9,546 nucleotides of DNA from JBBPXY01 sp038200435 (GCA_038200435.1 JBBPXY010000073.1:1-9546), one strand, 5' to 3'. Positions 1-6,649 are shown, numbered from the stretch's first letter. A program made the numbers and translations. Notes: a model not told the origin generated them from the sequence alone.

Positions 1-1
1 C

Positions 2-244
2 TGGCTGATCACGACGGCTTCGCTGATCGACTTCCCCCAACAAGCCCGGATGCTGCAGGTCTCGGAGACCGCCGGAGGCGGCGCGGTGATCGACACGTGG
101 ATGCTCGACCACGTTCCCGACACCCCGCTGTCCGCGACCGCTCGCGAGCTGGCCTACATCGACGCGCAGGGCGGCCGGCCGCGCCACTTCGCCGGAAGCC
201 CGCTCGACCGCAACGTCCGCTTGTTCAAGGCCGTGACGCCCTGA
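2..244 (+). CDS. C-terminal end of a probable metallophosphoesterase (partial)
   Basis: The reading frame is open from the window edge (first full codon at 2) to a TGA at 242-244, giving 80 C-terminal residues. It begins WLITTASLIDFPQQARMLQV and continues with a segment ending in a DTWMLDH-type motif. The combination 'ITTAS-ID-PQQAR' followed by a short strand and 'DH' resembles the C-terminal end of actinobacterial exported calcineurin-like metallophosphoesterases of the TIGR03767 kind. In that family this part is a beta-rich tail after the metal site. None of the metal-binding motifs are in view because the catalytic N-terminal part lies outside the window, so the assignment rests on this tail alone. 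The next gene converges on it across a 64-nt gap. Alternative: another secreted phosphatase or hydrolase with a similar tail. Confidence 0.6.
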   Translation, partial: WLITTASLIDFPQQARMLQVSETAGGGAVIDTWMLDHVPDTPLSATARELAYIDAQGGRPRHFAGSPLDRNVRLFKAVTP

Positions 245-280
245 GGCTGTCCCGTGGAACTACCCGGTCCGTCCCTCGCC

Positions 281-308
281 CTGCCACCCGCCACCTGCCA
301 CCTGCCAC
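281..308. repeat. Tandem heptamer repeat, four copies of CTGCCAC
   Basis: Four contiguous 7-bp units occupy the gap between two converging genes: CTGCCAC, CCGCCAC (one mismatch), CTGCCAC, CTGCCAC. The last unit abuts the stop codon of the minus-strand oxidoreductase gene. On the minus strand it reads as GTGGCAG repeats directly after the stop. It has no dyad symmetry, so it is not an intrinsic terminator. It may be a slippage-prone spacer or one member of a dispersed repeat family; the sequence alone does not say which. Confidence 0.85.
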
Positions 309-1265
309 CTAGCGAGCCAGCGCATCGATCAATCCCGACAGCTGCTCCGGGGGTGCGATCGGAGTCAGCACGAACGTCGTGATGCCCTGCGCCGCGAACT
401 GGTCGAGCCGCGCGCGCTGCTCCGCCGGCGAGCCGAAGATGAAGATCTCGCGGATCAGCTCGTCGGGCGCCTTGGCCAGCGCCCCCTGGCGATCGCCGTC
501 GCGCCACGCCTGCACCATCGGGTCGAGCTGGTCGCCCCAGCCGAGCGAGCGAAAGAAGGCCTCGTAGACCGGGACCGTCGCGTAGGCGGCGAACATGAAC
601 CGCGCGAGGCCGATGCCCTCCTCGACCGGCTGAGGGATGAGGAAGAAGCGGCAGACGACATCGGAGGAGGCCGGCTCACGGCCGCCAGCCTCTTCTCCCG
701 CGCGTATCTGCGAGACCACGTGCGGGACGGCCGATACCGGCAGGAAGTTGACGAAGGTGCCGTCGCCGAGCTCGCCGCCGAGCCTCAGCATCCGGTCGCG
801 CAGGGCGGCGATGTAGATCGGCACAGGATGAGCCGGCGCCTGCTCGAGCTTGAAGCCGCCGATACCGCGCTCGCCGGCCAGCACGGGGCGCAGCGCCTCG
901 ACGGCCTCGCGCACCTTCGTGAGCGGCTTCTCGAACGGCACTTCGTTCCACCGCTCGACGATCACATTCGACGACGAGCCCAGGCCGAGGCAGAACCGCC
1001 CGTTGCTCGCGTCGGCCAGCGCCGCGGCGTGCTGGGCGAGCACCGCCGGCCCGCGCGTGAAGGGGTTGACGATGCCGGTGCCCAGGCGCATGCGCTCGGT
1101 CCACGCGGCGGCCAGCACCAGCGGAGTGAAGCCGTCGGGCCCCGAGGTCTCGCCGGTCCACAGGTCGTCGTAGCCCGCGGCCTCGGCCTGGCGCACGAGC
1201 GGCTCGTGTTCGCGCAGGGTCAGGCCGGGAAGTGGGAGCGTCAGCCCCCACCGCAAGTCAGGCAC
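309..1265 (-). CDS. LLM class F420-dependent oxidoreductase
   Basis: This 318-residue protein has the luciferase-like monooxygenase (TIM-barrel) pattern. The N-terminal strand is 'WGLTLPLPG', followed by 'LVRQAEAAGYDDLWTGE' at about residues 23-39. The diagnostic 'LGTGIVNPFTRGPAVLAQHA' then 'ALADASNGRFCLGLGSSS' lies at about 61-99, and 'ERWNEVPFEKPLTKVREAVE' follows. The C-terminal 'IFGSPAEQRARLDQFAAQGITTFVL' is also typical. In this family the enzyme uses coenzyme F420 (some members FMN) for hydride transfer to small organic substrates; the substrate cannot be read from sequence. The start is GTG at 1263-1265, supported by GGGAG (1275-1279) 9 nt upstream. The gene is divergent from the membrane-protein gene, with 54 nt between the starts. 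Length is normal for the family. Confidence 0.92.
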   Translation of the reverse strand: MPDLRWGLTLPLPGLTLREHEPLVRQAEAAGYDDLWTGETSGPDGFTPLVLAAAWTERMRLGTGIVNPFTRGPAVLAQHAAALADASNGRFCLGLGSSSNVIVERWNEVPFEKPLTKVREAVEALRPVLAGERGIGGFKLEQAPAHPVPIYIAALRDRMLRLGGELGDGTFVNFLPVSAVPHVVSQIRAGEEAGGREPASSDVVCRFFLIPQPVEEGIGLARFMFAAYATVPVYEAFFRSLGWGDQLDPMVQAWRDGDRQGALAKAPDELIREIFIFGSPAEQRARLDQFAAQGITTFVLTPIAPPEQLSGLIDALAR

Positions 1266-1298
1266 GTGCTGCAGCTCCCGCTACCACTTACTCGAACC

Positions 1299-1311
1299 TA
1301 CCGTATAGGCT
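1299..1311. promoter_or_regulatory. Candidate shared divergent promoter core
   Basis: The 54-nt gap between two divergent starts contains an inverted repeat, CCTA-CCGTA-TAGG (1297-1309). It holds TANNNT -10-like hexamers on both strands: TACCGT (1299-1304) and TAGGCT (1306-1311) on plus, and TACGGT (complement of 1300-1305) on minus. TAGGCT ends 8 nt before the plus-strand ATG at 1320, and no Shine-Dalgarno precedes that ATG, so a leaderless or near-leaderless transcript is possible. No convincing -35 was found on either strand. This is a by-eye fit. Confidence 0.35.
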
Positions 1312-1319
1312 TCGCGCCG

Positions 1320-1781
1320 ATGCACTTCGGGAAGCTGTCGCGGGGAGAGCTGATCGCCATCATCGGCGGCGTGATCCTCGGCATCGGGGTTTTCCTGGCC
1401 TGGTACTCCCTGGGCAACAAGTTCGCGCACATCGACAAGTTCAAGGGCTCGGGCAAAGAGGTCTCCGCCTGGGACGGCCTGAAGATGATGCGGTTCATCC
1501 TGCTGGCGGCGGCGGTCGCTCCGCTCATCCTCGCCTACATCGTCGTTCGAGATCACGCGCTCTCCTGGCCGCGCGGTGAGCTCACCGCAGTGGTCGGCAT
1601 CACCGCCCTCACGCTGATCGTCGTGCGCGGGCTGGTCATCAAGCCCGGGTCGCCCGCGGGTGAGATCTCGCTGAGCTACGGCTGGTGGGTCGCTCTCGCC
1701 GGCGCCGCCACCGTTTGCATCGGATCGGTCCTGCGCGCCTCCAAGCAGAGCGGGCCGCGCAAGCCGCCCGGCGTCCTCTAG
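1320..1781 (+). CDS. Small four-helix membrane protein of unknown function
   Basis: This is a 153-residue protein with four hydrophobic segments at about residues 11-30, 58-77, 88-107 and 119-138. The short N-terminus 'MHFGKLSRGE' precedes the first helix, and a basic, proline-rich tail 'SKQSGPRKPPGVL' ends the protein. The longest loop (about 31-57) holds 'KEVSAWDGLK', a Trp-Asp-Gly-Leu motif just before the second helix. I do not recognise a named family and see no catalytic motif. The frame is open far upstream, but that part is antisense to the oxidoreductase gene; the ATG at 1320 is the first start after the divergent gene's start. The stop is only 4 nt before the TTG start of glpX, so the two are probably co-transcribed and perhaps translationally coupled. 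A functional link to sugar metabolism is not shown. Confidence 0.75.
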   Translation: MHFGKLSRGELIAIIGGVILGIGVFLAWYSLGNKFAHIDKFKGSGKEVSAWDGLKMMRFILLAAAVAPLILAYIVVRDHALSWPRGELTAVVGITALTLIVVRGLVIKPGSPAGEISLSYGWWVALAGAATVCIGSVLRASKQSGPRKPPGVL

Positions 1782-1785
1782 CGGT

Positions 1786-2784
1786 TTGTCGCAACGCGAC
1801 GGGACGAGGCCGGATCGCAACCTGGCCCTGGAGCTGGTGCGCGTCACCGAGGCGGCTGCCCTCGCGGCGGCGCGGCTGGTCGGCATGGGCGACAAGGAGG
1901 CGGCCGACCAGGCCGCGGTCGACGCCATGCGCTTCGTGCTCGACTCGGTGCCCATGGACGGCCTCGTCGTCATCGGCGAGGGCGAGAAGGACGAGGCGCC
2001 CATGCTCTACAACGGCGAGCAGATCGGCGACGGCTCCCCGCCGCGGGTCGATATCGCCGTCGATCCGCTCGAGGGCACCCGACTGACCGCACTGGGAGAG
2101 CCGAGCGCCCTCGCGGTGATCGCCCTGTCCGAGCGCGGCACGATGTTCGATCCAGGCCCGTGCGTGTACATGGAGAAGATGGCGAGCGGCGAGGAGCTGG
2201 CGGAGGCGCTCTCGCTATCGCGCCCGCTCACGGAGACCCTCCACGCTGTGGCAGAATTAAAGGGAGGAGGCATCGAAGACGTCAACGTGGTCATGCTCGA
2301 CCGACCCCGGCACGCCGAGGCGATCAAGGAGATCCGTACCGCCGGGGCGCGCATCCGTTTCATCAAGGACGGCGACGTCTCAGCGGCCCTGCTGGCCGTG
2401 AGCGACGATGCGCCGGTCGATCTCCTGTGGGGTATCGGCGGCACGCCCGAGGGAGTCATCTCGGCCGCTGCCATCAAGTGCACCGGTGGTCGGTTGCTCG
2501 GACGCCTATGGCCCCGCAACGACGAGGAGCGCCAGGCCGCGATCGACGCGGGCTACGACCTCGACCGCGTGCTCGACCAGGACGACCTCGTCACGGGCGA
2601 CGACGTCTTCTTCTCGGCTACGGGAGTGACGGACGGCGACGTGCTGCAGGGCGTGCACATGCGCGGCCGCGGCGCCACCACCGAATCTCTCGTGATGCGC
2701 TCGCGCTCGGGCACCGTCCGCCGCGTCCGCGCCCGGCACGACCGAGCAAAGCTACGGCAGATCACGGGCGCGCGGTACGGCTGA
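1786..2784 (+). CDS. glpX: Class II fructose-1,6-bisphosphatase
   Basis: This 332-residue protein hydrolyses fructose-1,6-bisphosphate to fructose-6-phosphate and phosphate, the irreversible step of gluconeogenesis, in the cytoplasm. Family signatures follow in order: 'PDRNLALELVRVTEAAA' (9-25), 'AADQAAVDAMR' (39-49), 'VVIGEGEKDEAPMLYNGE' (61-78), 'DIAVDPLEGTRLTA' (89-102), 'LDRPRH' (171-176), 'IKDGDV' (193-198), 'GIGGTPEGV' (216-224) and 'FFSATGVTDGD' (275-285). By alignment from memory with E. coli GlpX, the metal and catalytic residues are Asp41, Glu65, Asp93, Glu96 and Glu222, all present. The start used is TTG at 1786-1788. It is weakly supported (no clear Shine-Dalgarno), but it is the only start that keeps the conserved N-terminus, and it lies 4 nt after the preceding stop, which fits translational coupling. 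Length agrees with the family. It is presumably the organism's gluconeogenic FBPase. Confidence 0.96.
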   Translation: MSQRDGTRPDRNLALELVRVTEAAALAAARLVGMGDKEAADQAAVDAMRFVLDSVPMDGLVVIGEGEKDEAPMLYNGEQIGDGSPPRVDIAVDPLEGTRLTALGEPSALAVIALSERGTMFDPGPCVYMEKMASGEELAEALSLSRPLTETLHAVAELKGGGIEDVNVVMLDRPRHAEAIKEIRTAGARIRFIKDGDVSAALLAVSDDAPVDLLWGIGGTPEGVISAAAIKCTGGRLLGRLWPRNDEERQAAIDAGYDLDRVLDQDDLVTGDDVFFSATGVTDGDVLQGVHMRGRGATTESLVMRSRSGTVRRVRARHDRAKLRQITGARYG

Positions 2785-2794
2785 GAATCAGCCG
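2778..2794. terminator. Hairpin carrying both converging stop codons
   Basis: A perfect 7-bp inverted repeat, CGGCTGA-GAA-TCAGCCG, spans the junction of glpX and the minus-strand gene. The TGA of glpX (2782-2784) is the inner end of the left arm. The TGA of the opposing gene (complement of 2788-2790) is the inner end of the right arm. It can form a GC-rich stem with a 3-nt loop on either transcript and so could act as a bidirectional terminator or stabilising 3' end. Neither side has a T-tract, so Rho-independent termination is uncertain. Confidence 0.5.
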
Positions 2795-3651
2795 CCTGGC
2801 GCCGACGAGCTCGAGTCAGGCTCACGTTCAGGGCGCTCCTGCGCCGGCGACCTCTCCCCGCTCGGCGGCGGGTCCGGCACGTCGTCCATCGCCGGCGCGC
2901 TGGCCGGCGTCGCGAAGCGGCCCACCCGCGACTCGGCGAGATCCAGCCGTGCCAGTGAGCGCAGGAACCCGTGCGTGACGATCACGTGGATGCGTGACTG
3001 AGTCTCCGTGTAGACCCACCTCCCGATGCTCGACGCGATCGACGGATAGAAGTTCGAGACCTCGACCTCGGCGTGCAGCACCTCGCAGTTCTTCTCGTCG
3101 GAGTCCGGCCCGCGGCGCTCGACATCGATCTGCAGGAACCCGTCCCCGCCCCGCCCGCGAGCCGCCACCAGCAGTCCCTTCTCTATCCGCCAGCGCACGA
3201 CTCCGCGCTTGTCGTCCATCTCGTACTCCGGCTTCTGGAAGGTGAGCAGCGGAAAGGCGCGGAAGAGGACGCAGACCGTGCGCTCGTTGTCGGAGTACTT
3301 CACCCGGACGATGCCGAGGGTCGCGCGCGTGAGGAACCGCCAGTACGTGCGCGCGAGCCGTTCGAGACTCATCGGTGACCACAGCTTCTCGAGCTCGTTC
3401 GAGGGCATGATCAGGTTGGCCGCCTGCACCGAGCGCACCGCGCCGTTCTCGTCGATCAACGTCGACTGGTCGGGATCGTCGAGCACCGCACGGGCGATCG
3501 AAGGTCCTCGGCCTCTCCGCAGGAAGAAGGCGACCAGCGCTCCGAGAAGCGCCGTGGTTGCGGCCGTCAGCCTGACGAGGAGGTCTCTTTCTCTTTCAGG
3601 GCCGCGCGCACTCCGGCTTCGAACCCGAGCGGGGAGTCGTTTATTCCGCAC
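2788..3651 (-). CDS. Membrane-anchored protein of unknown function
   Basis: This is a 287-residue protein I do not recognise. It has a very basic N-terminus (residues 1-27, rich in Arg), one hydrophobic segment at about 28-44 ('LTAATTALLGALVAFFL'), a folded region at about 50-247, and a Pro/Ser/Glu-rich disordered tail (248-287). The central part alternates strands: 'GIVRVKYS', 'VVRWRIEKGLLVAARGRGGDGFLQIDVERR' (151-180) and 'AEVEVSNFYPSI' (194-205), then 'WVYTETQSRIHVIVTHGFLRSLARLDL' (212-238). This suggests a beta-rich domain. The likely topology is a single anchor with the folded domain outside, or a cytoplasmic domain on a basic-flanked anchor. The start is GTG at 3649-3651, the only ATG/GTG/TTG before the hydrophobic segment; it overlaps the upstream SDR gene by 85 bp and has no clear Shine-Dalgarno. 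Co-transcription with the SDR gene is likely. Confidence 0.72.
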   Translation of the reverse strand: MRNKRLPARVRSRSARGPERERDLLVRLTAATTALLGALVAFFLRRGRGPSIARAVLDDPDQSTLIDENGAVRSVQAANLIMPSNELEKLWSPMSLERLARTYWRFLTRATLGIVRVKYSDNERTVCVLFRAFPLLTFQKPEYEMDDKRGVVRWRIEKGLLVAARGRGGDGFLQIDVERRGPDSDEKNCEVLHAEVEVSNFYPSIASSIGRWVYTETQSRIHVIVTHGFLRSLARLDLAESRVGRFATPASAPAMDDVPDPPPSGERSPAQERPEREPDSSSSAPGG

Positions 3652-4490
3652 GGGGGTGGAGTCTGCACGATCATCTCCGAACGTAGCCCGTCGACCAGGG
3701 GGCGGGCCAGGCCGGTCTCCACCGGTGTGACCAGGTCCACCCAGTGGGAGGAGAGGGAGGGCGAGAGCACCGGCGTCTTCCAGATCGCGGGTGGCCGGCG
3801 ATCCATCACTTGGGCGAAGCGCCGCATCATCTCCCGGTAGGTGAGCACGTCGGCGCCGCCCAGGTGCGCCTCCCGGACGTACTCGTCACGCTCGGCGAGT
3901 GCCGCGAGGGCCTGGATCACGTCTTCGATCGAGATGGGCTGGGAGCGGATATCGACCCATCTCGGGGTGATCATCACCGGCAGGCGCGTGACGAGGGCGT
4001 GCAGCATCTCGAACGATGCGCTCTCGCCACCCAGCACCATCGCCGCGCGGGCGTAGACGAGCTCGGGTACGAAGTCGCGCAGGATCTCGGCGGTCTCGTC
4101 GCGCGAGTCGAGGTGGTGGGAGGAATCGCCGTTGCTGGAGGGCAGGCCGCCGAGGTAGACGATGCGACGCACGCCGGCGCGCTTGGCGGCACGGCCGAAG
4201 TTCCGGGCGGCCTCGCGATCGCGCGCGGCGAAGTCCGCGCCCTTGTCCGCGCCGCGCCCCATGGAGTGGATGAGGTAGAACGCGACCTCGACGCCATCGA
4301 GCGCTTCGTCAAGCCCGTCGCCCGAGACGGCGTCGCCCTTGACTGCCTCGGCGCCGTCGGGGATCTTGCCGGGGTCGGGGTTGCGCATGAGGCAGCGCAG
4401 CGCGTGCCCGCGCGCGAGCAGCACCGGCGCGAGGCGACCTCCGACGTAGCCCGAGGCGCCGGTGAGGAGATAGGGAGGGTGGGTGTCCAC
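3567..4490 (-). CDS. NAD(P)-binding atypical SDR protein (NmrA/epimerase-like)
   Basis: This 307-residue protein has an N-terminal Rossmann fold: 'YLLTGASGYVGGRL' places the TGxxGxxG dinucleotide motif at residues 10-17. 'CLMRNPDP' follows the second strand (typical of NADP-preferring atypical SDRs), then 'KGDAVSGDGLDEAL' (51-64), 'VAFYLIHSMG' (69-78), 'RIVYLGGLP' (109-117) and 'VYARAAMVLG' (145-154). The later 'WVDLVTPVETGLARPLVDGLRSE' (250-272) matches a segment I know from SDR proteins that carry a C-terminal DUF2867 domain. This protein stops about 35 residues later and lacks that domain. The YxxxK catalytic pair is not clear, so it may bind cofactor without classical dehydrogenase chemistry. 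The GTG start at 4488-4490 fits the normal N-terminus; no Shine-Dalgarno is visible. It is divergent from the MerR-DICT gene and upstream of, overlapping, the unknown membrane protein gene. The substrate is unknown. Confidence 0.9.
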   Translation of the reverse strand: MDTHPPYLLTGASGYVGGRLAPVLLARGHALRCLMRNPDPGKIPDGAEAVKGDAVSGDGLDEALDGVEVAFYLIHSMGRGADKGADFAARDREAARNFGRAAKRAGVRRIVYLGGLPSSNGDSSHHLDSRDETAEILRDFVPELVYARAAMVLGGESASFEMLHALVTRLPVMITPRWVDIRSQPISIEDVIQALAALAERDEYVREAHLGGADVLTYREMMRRFAQVMDRRPPAIWKTPVLSPSLSSHWVDLVTPVETGLARPLVDGLRSEMIVQTPPPCGINDSPLGFEAGVRAALKEKETSSSG

Positions 4491-4571
4491 GCGCCTAATA
4501 CGGCAGCACCCGGCCGCCGGATGACCTCACCGCCGGGGGCGCCCGTAGCCAAAGAGCTCCGCACGGGTCGG

Positions 4572-4610
4572 AGGACACGTTTAACAAGATGTCGAATTAG
4601 GGTTACCCAT
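4572..4610 (+). promoter_or_regulatory. Candidate MerR-type promoter and operator, leaderless start
   Basis: AGGACA (4572-4577, 4/6 to the -35 consensus) and TAGGGT (4598-4603, TANNNT -10) are separated by 20 bp. MerR-family activated promoters typically have 19-20 bp spacers instead of 17. The spacer contains an imperfect dyad, TTNN-ACA-aga-TGT-NNAA (4580-4596), centred at 4588, where MerR dimers normally bind. The -10 ends 7 nt before the ATG at 4611 and no Shine-Dalgarno is present, so transcription would begin at or next to the start codon. A second small dyad, GGGT-T-ACCC, lies at 4600-4608. All are by-eye fits. Confidence 0.4.
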
Positions 4611-5450
4611 ATGGAACGGTTGGCTATCAAGGAGCTCGCGGAACGGACCGGGCTCGCGTCGGGAACGATTCGTATGTGGGAGCAGCGCTTCGGCTTCCCG
4701 TCTCCGACTCGCACCGAGGGCGGCTACCGCCAGTACACGAGCGAGGACGTCGAGACCCTGCGCCGTGCGGTCGCCTTCCGCGAGCGCGGCCTCTCGGTGC
4801 CAGCTGCTCTCGAGCGCGCTCAGGCCGTGGCCGGCAGTCCCAGCGATCGGCCCTCGATCTACTCCGCCGTCGCCTCCGCCGAAGGCATCCGGCCCCGCCT
4901 GCTGCGCAAGAAGACGCTGCTTGCCTTGAGCCGGGCAATCGAGGACGAGACCCTCGCCCGGGCCGCCCGGCCCGTCTGCTTCGGCGCCTTCCAGGAGGAG
5001 CGGTTCTACCGCGAGGTCGAGCACCGTTACCGGCGCATCGCGGAGAACGCCGACGCCACGGCGGTCTTCGCCGACTTCGCCGAGCTGCGGCATGTCGAGG
5101 GCGGCCCGAGCGAGCTTCCGATCGCACCCGACGACGCCCTCGGAAACGAATGGTCGGTGGTCGTCGACGCGCCGGGTTACTCCGCGTGCCTGCTCGCGTG
5201 GGAGCAGGCCGAGTCGGAGACCCGCGGCGGGCAGTCCGACGGCAGCCGGCGCTTTGAGGCGATCTGGACGATGGAGCCCAAGGTGGTGCGTGAGGCGGCG
5301 ACCGTGGCCGCGCGTCTCGCCGGCCGGGTCGACGCCGACTATGGCCGCAAGCTCGAGGAGATGCTGGTCGACCGGCCCCTCGCGGTCGAGAGCCCTGCGC
5401 CGGGCCTCACAGCGCTGGCCAACCGGGCGATCTCCTACCTCGAGGACTAG
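4611..5450 (+). CDS. MerR family transcriptional regulator with C-terminal DICT sensory domain
   Basis: This is a 279-residue protein. The N-terminal winged HTH of MerR type covers about residues 3-70: 'LAIKELAERTGLASGTIRMWEQRFG' (helix-turn-helix), then 'PSPTRTEGGYRQYTSEDVETL' (wing and second helix), then 'FRERGLSVPAALE'. A linker to about residue 95 leads to a C-terminal domain of about 99-240: 'KTLLALSRAIEDETLARAARPVCFGAFQEERFY', 'YRRIAENADATAVFADFAEL' and 'NEWSVVVDAPGYSACLLAWEQ'. This matches the DICT domain, a putative sensor found with diguanylate cyclases, two-component systems and MerR-type HTHs; its ligand is not known to me. The ATG at 4611 is the only start that gives an intact HTH; the long upstream open frame is antisense to the SDR gene. 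It probably regulates itself and possibly the divergent SDR gene. Its stop overlaps that of moeA. Confidence 0.92.
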   Translation: MERLAIKELAERTGLASGTIRMWEQRFGFPSPTRTEGGYRQYTSEDVETLRRAVAFRERGLSVPAALERAQAVAGSPSDRPSIYSAVASAEGIRPRLLRKKTLLALSRAIEDETLARAARPVCFGAFQEERFYREVEHRYRRIAENADATAVFADFAELRHVEGGPSELPIAPDDALGNEWSVVVDAPGYSACLLAWEQAESETRGGQSDGSRRFEAIWTMEPKVVREAATVAARLAGRVDADYGRKLEEMLVDRPLAVESPAPGLTALANRAISYLED

Positions 5451-6649
5451 TCGCCGAGAGCGAGCACCTCGACAGCCTCACCGGCGGCGAGGCTCCCCTC
5501 CCCTGAGGGTATGAGGGCAAGGCCGTCCGCCTCGGCGAGGGCCTTCAGCTGGTGTGAGCCCTGAGCGGCGGCTGGCACGGCGCGCAGCTTGCCTTCGCGC
5601 GCCTCGAGCCGCACCCGCACGGCCTGCTCGCGCGGCTCCCGCGCGATCGGCTCCGAGAGCAGCGCGCTCGTCTTCCCCGGTTCGGGCTGCGCGCCCTGCA
5701 TCGCGCGCAGGGCGGGCGCGACGAAGAGCCTGAACGTGACGAGCGCGGAGACGGGGTTTCCGGGAAGACCGAATACGAGCGCGCCGCTGGGGGCGATCCC
5801 GAACCAAGTGGGCTTGCCGGGCCGTAGGCTCACTCCCCAGAACCTCTCCTCGACGCCGAGCGCGGCGAGCGCGGGCTTGACGTGATCGTGGGGCCCGACC
5901 GAGACGCCGCCCGAGACGACTACGACGTCTGCCTCGGCGAGCGCACCGCGCAACGCGGTTTCGGTAGCCGCTCGCCCGTCGGGCACGCTCCCGGCTGCTT
6001 GAACGAGCGCTCCCGCGCTCGCCGCCATCGCCGCCAGGCCGACGGCGTTGGAGTTGTGGATCTCGCCGGGGCCGAGTGCGGCGCCGGGTTCGCGCAGCTC
6101 GTCCCCGGTGCACAGGATCCTCACGCGCGGGCGCGGCGCGCACGGCAGCTCGGCGGCGCCCGCGGCGACGGCGAGCGCGAGCGCGGCCGCCCGCAGCTCG
6201 GTGCCGGCCGGGAGCGCGTTCTCACCCGCCCGCATGTCCTCGCCCGCTGCCCTGACGTTCTGCCCCGGCCGCGTGGCGGCATGCAGGATGACCTCGCCGC
6301 GCTCCTCGAGCGTGTCCTCCTGCCGGATCACCGCCTCGGCGCCCGGAGGTAACGCGGCGCCGGTCGAGATGCGTATGGCCTCGCCCTCACGCAGCCCGTC
6401 TTTGGCCGGTCGCCCAGCGCGTGACTCACCGGCGATGAGAAGGCGGCGCCCTGGCTCTCCGGCCATGACCGCGTAACCGTCCATGGCCGAGTTCGGGAAG
6501 GGGGGAACGTCGCTCGCCGTTGGCAGGTCAAGAGCGAGCACCCGGCCGGCCGCCTGGCCGAGGGGTACGGGCTCCGCGTCGCGGCCCGGCGTGGGCACGG
6601 CAGCCAGTACCCGCGCGCGGGCTTCGGCGACGGAGATGAGCTCGCTCAT
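5447..6649 (-). CDS. moeA: Molybdopterin molybdotransferase MoeA
   Basis: This 400-residue cytoplasmic enzyme inserts molybdate into adenylylated molybdopterin to form molybdenum cofactor. Signatures in order: 'DVPPFPNSAMDGYAV' (47-61, with the conserved catalytic Asp57), 'ISTGAALPPGAEAVI' (94-108), 'RAAGEDMRAGE' (133-143), 'ILCTGDEL' (178-185), 'GEIHNSN' (195-201), 'VVVVSGGVSVGPHDHVKPAL' (242-261), 'LRPGKPTWFG' (275-284) and 'LVFGLPGNPVSALVTF' (291-306). A C-terminal beta domain IV follows. Length is normal. I chose the ATG at 6647-6649 because GGGAG (6660-6664) lies 10 nt upstream. The in-frame ATG at 6656-6658 would have almost no spacing to that Shine-Dalgarno, and longer extensions run into the divergent gene. 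No other cofactor genes are in the window. The stop shares a CTAG with the MerR-DICT gene. Confidence 0.97.
   Translation of the reverse strand: MSELISVAEARARVLAAVPTPGRDAEPVPLGQAAGRVLALDLPTASDVPPFPNSAMDGYAVMAGEPGRRLLIAGESRAGRPAKDGLREGEAIRISTGAALPPGAEAVIRQEDTLEERGEVILHAATRPGQNVRAAGEDMRAGENALPAGTELRAAALALAVAAGAAELPCAPRPRVRILCTGDELREPGAALGPGEIHNSNAVGLAAMAASAGALVQAAGSVPDGRAATETALRGALAEADVVVVSGGVSVGPHDHVKPALAALGVEERFWGVSLRPGKPTWFGIAPSGALVFGLPGNPVSALVTFRLFVAPALRAMQGAQPEPGKTSALLSEPIAREPREQAVRVRLEAREGKLRAVPAAAQGSHQLKALAEADGLALIPSGEGSLAAGEAVEVLALGD

Noticed and set aside
720..1319. Upstream extension of the small membrane protein frame
   Set aside because: It is antisense to the F420 oxidoreductase gene and has His/Arg/Gln-rich shadow composition; the hydrophobic protein begins after 1320.
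1281..2003. 240-codon minus-strand open frame across the membrane protein and glpX start
   Set aside because: It is antisense to two well-supported genes; composition is Ser/Arg/Asp-rich as expected of a GC-rich shadow.
3744..4610. Long N-terminal extension of the MerR-DICT frame
   Set aside because: It is antisense to the SDR gene and would place about 289 residues before an intact HTH that starts naturally at 4611.
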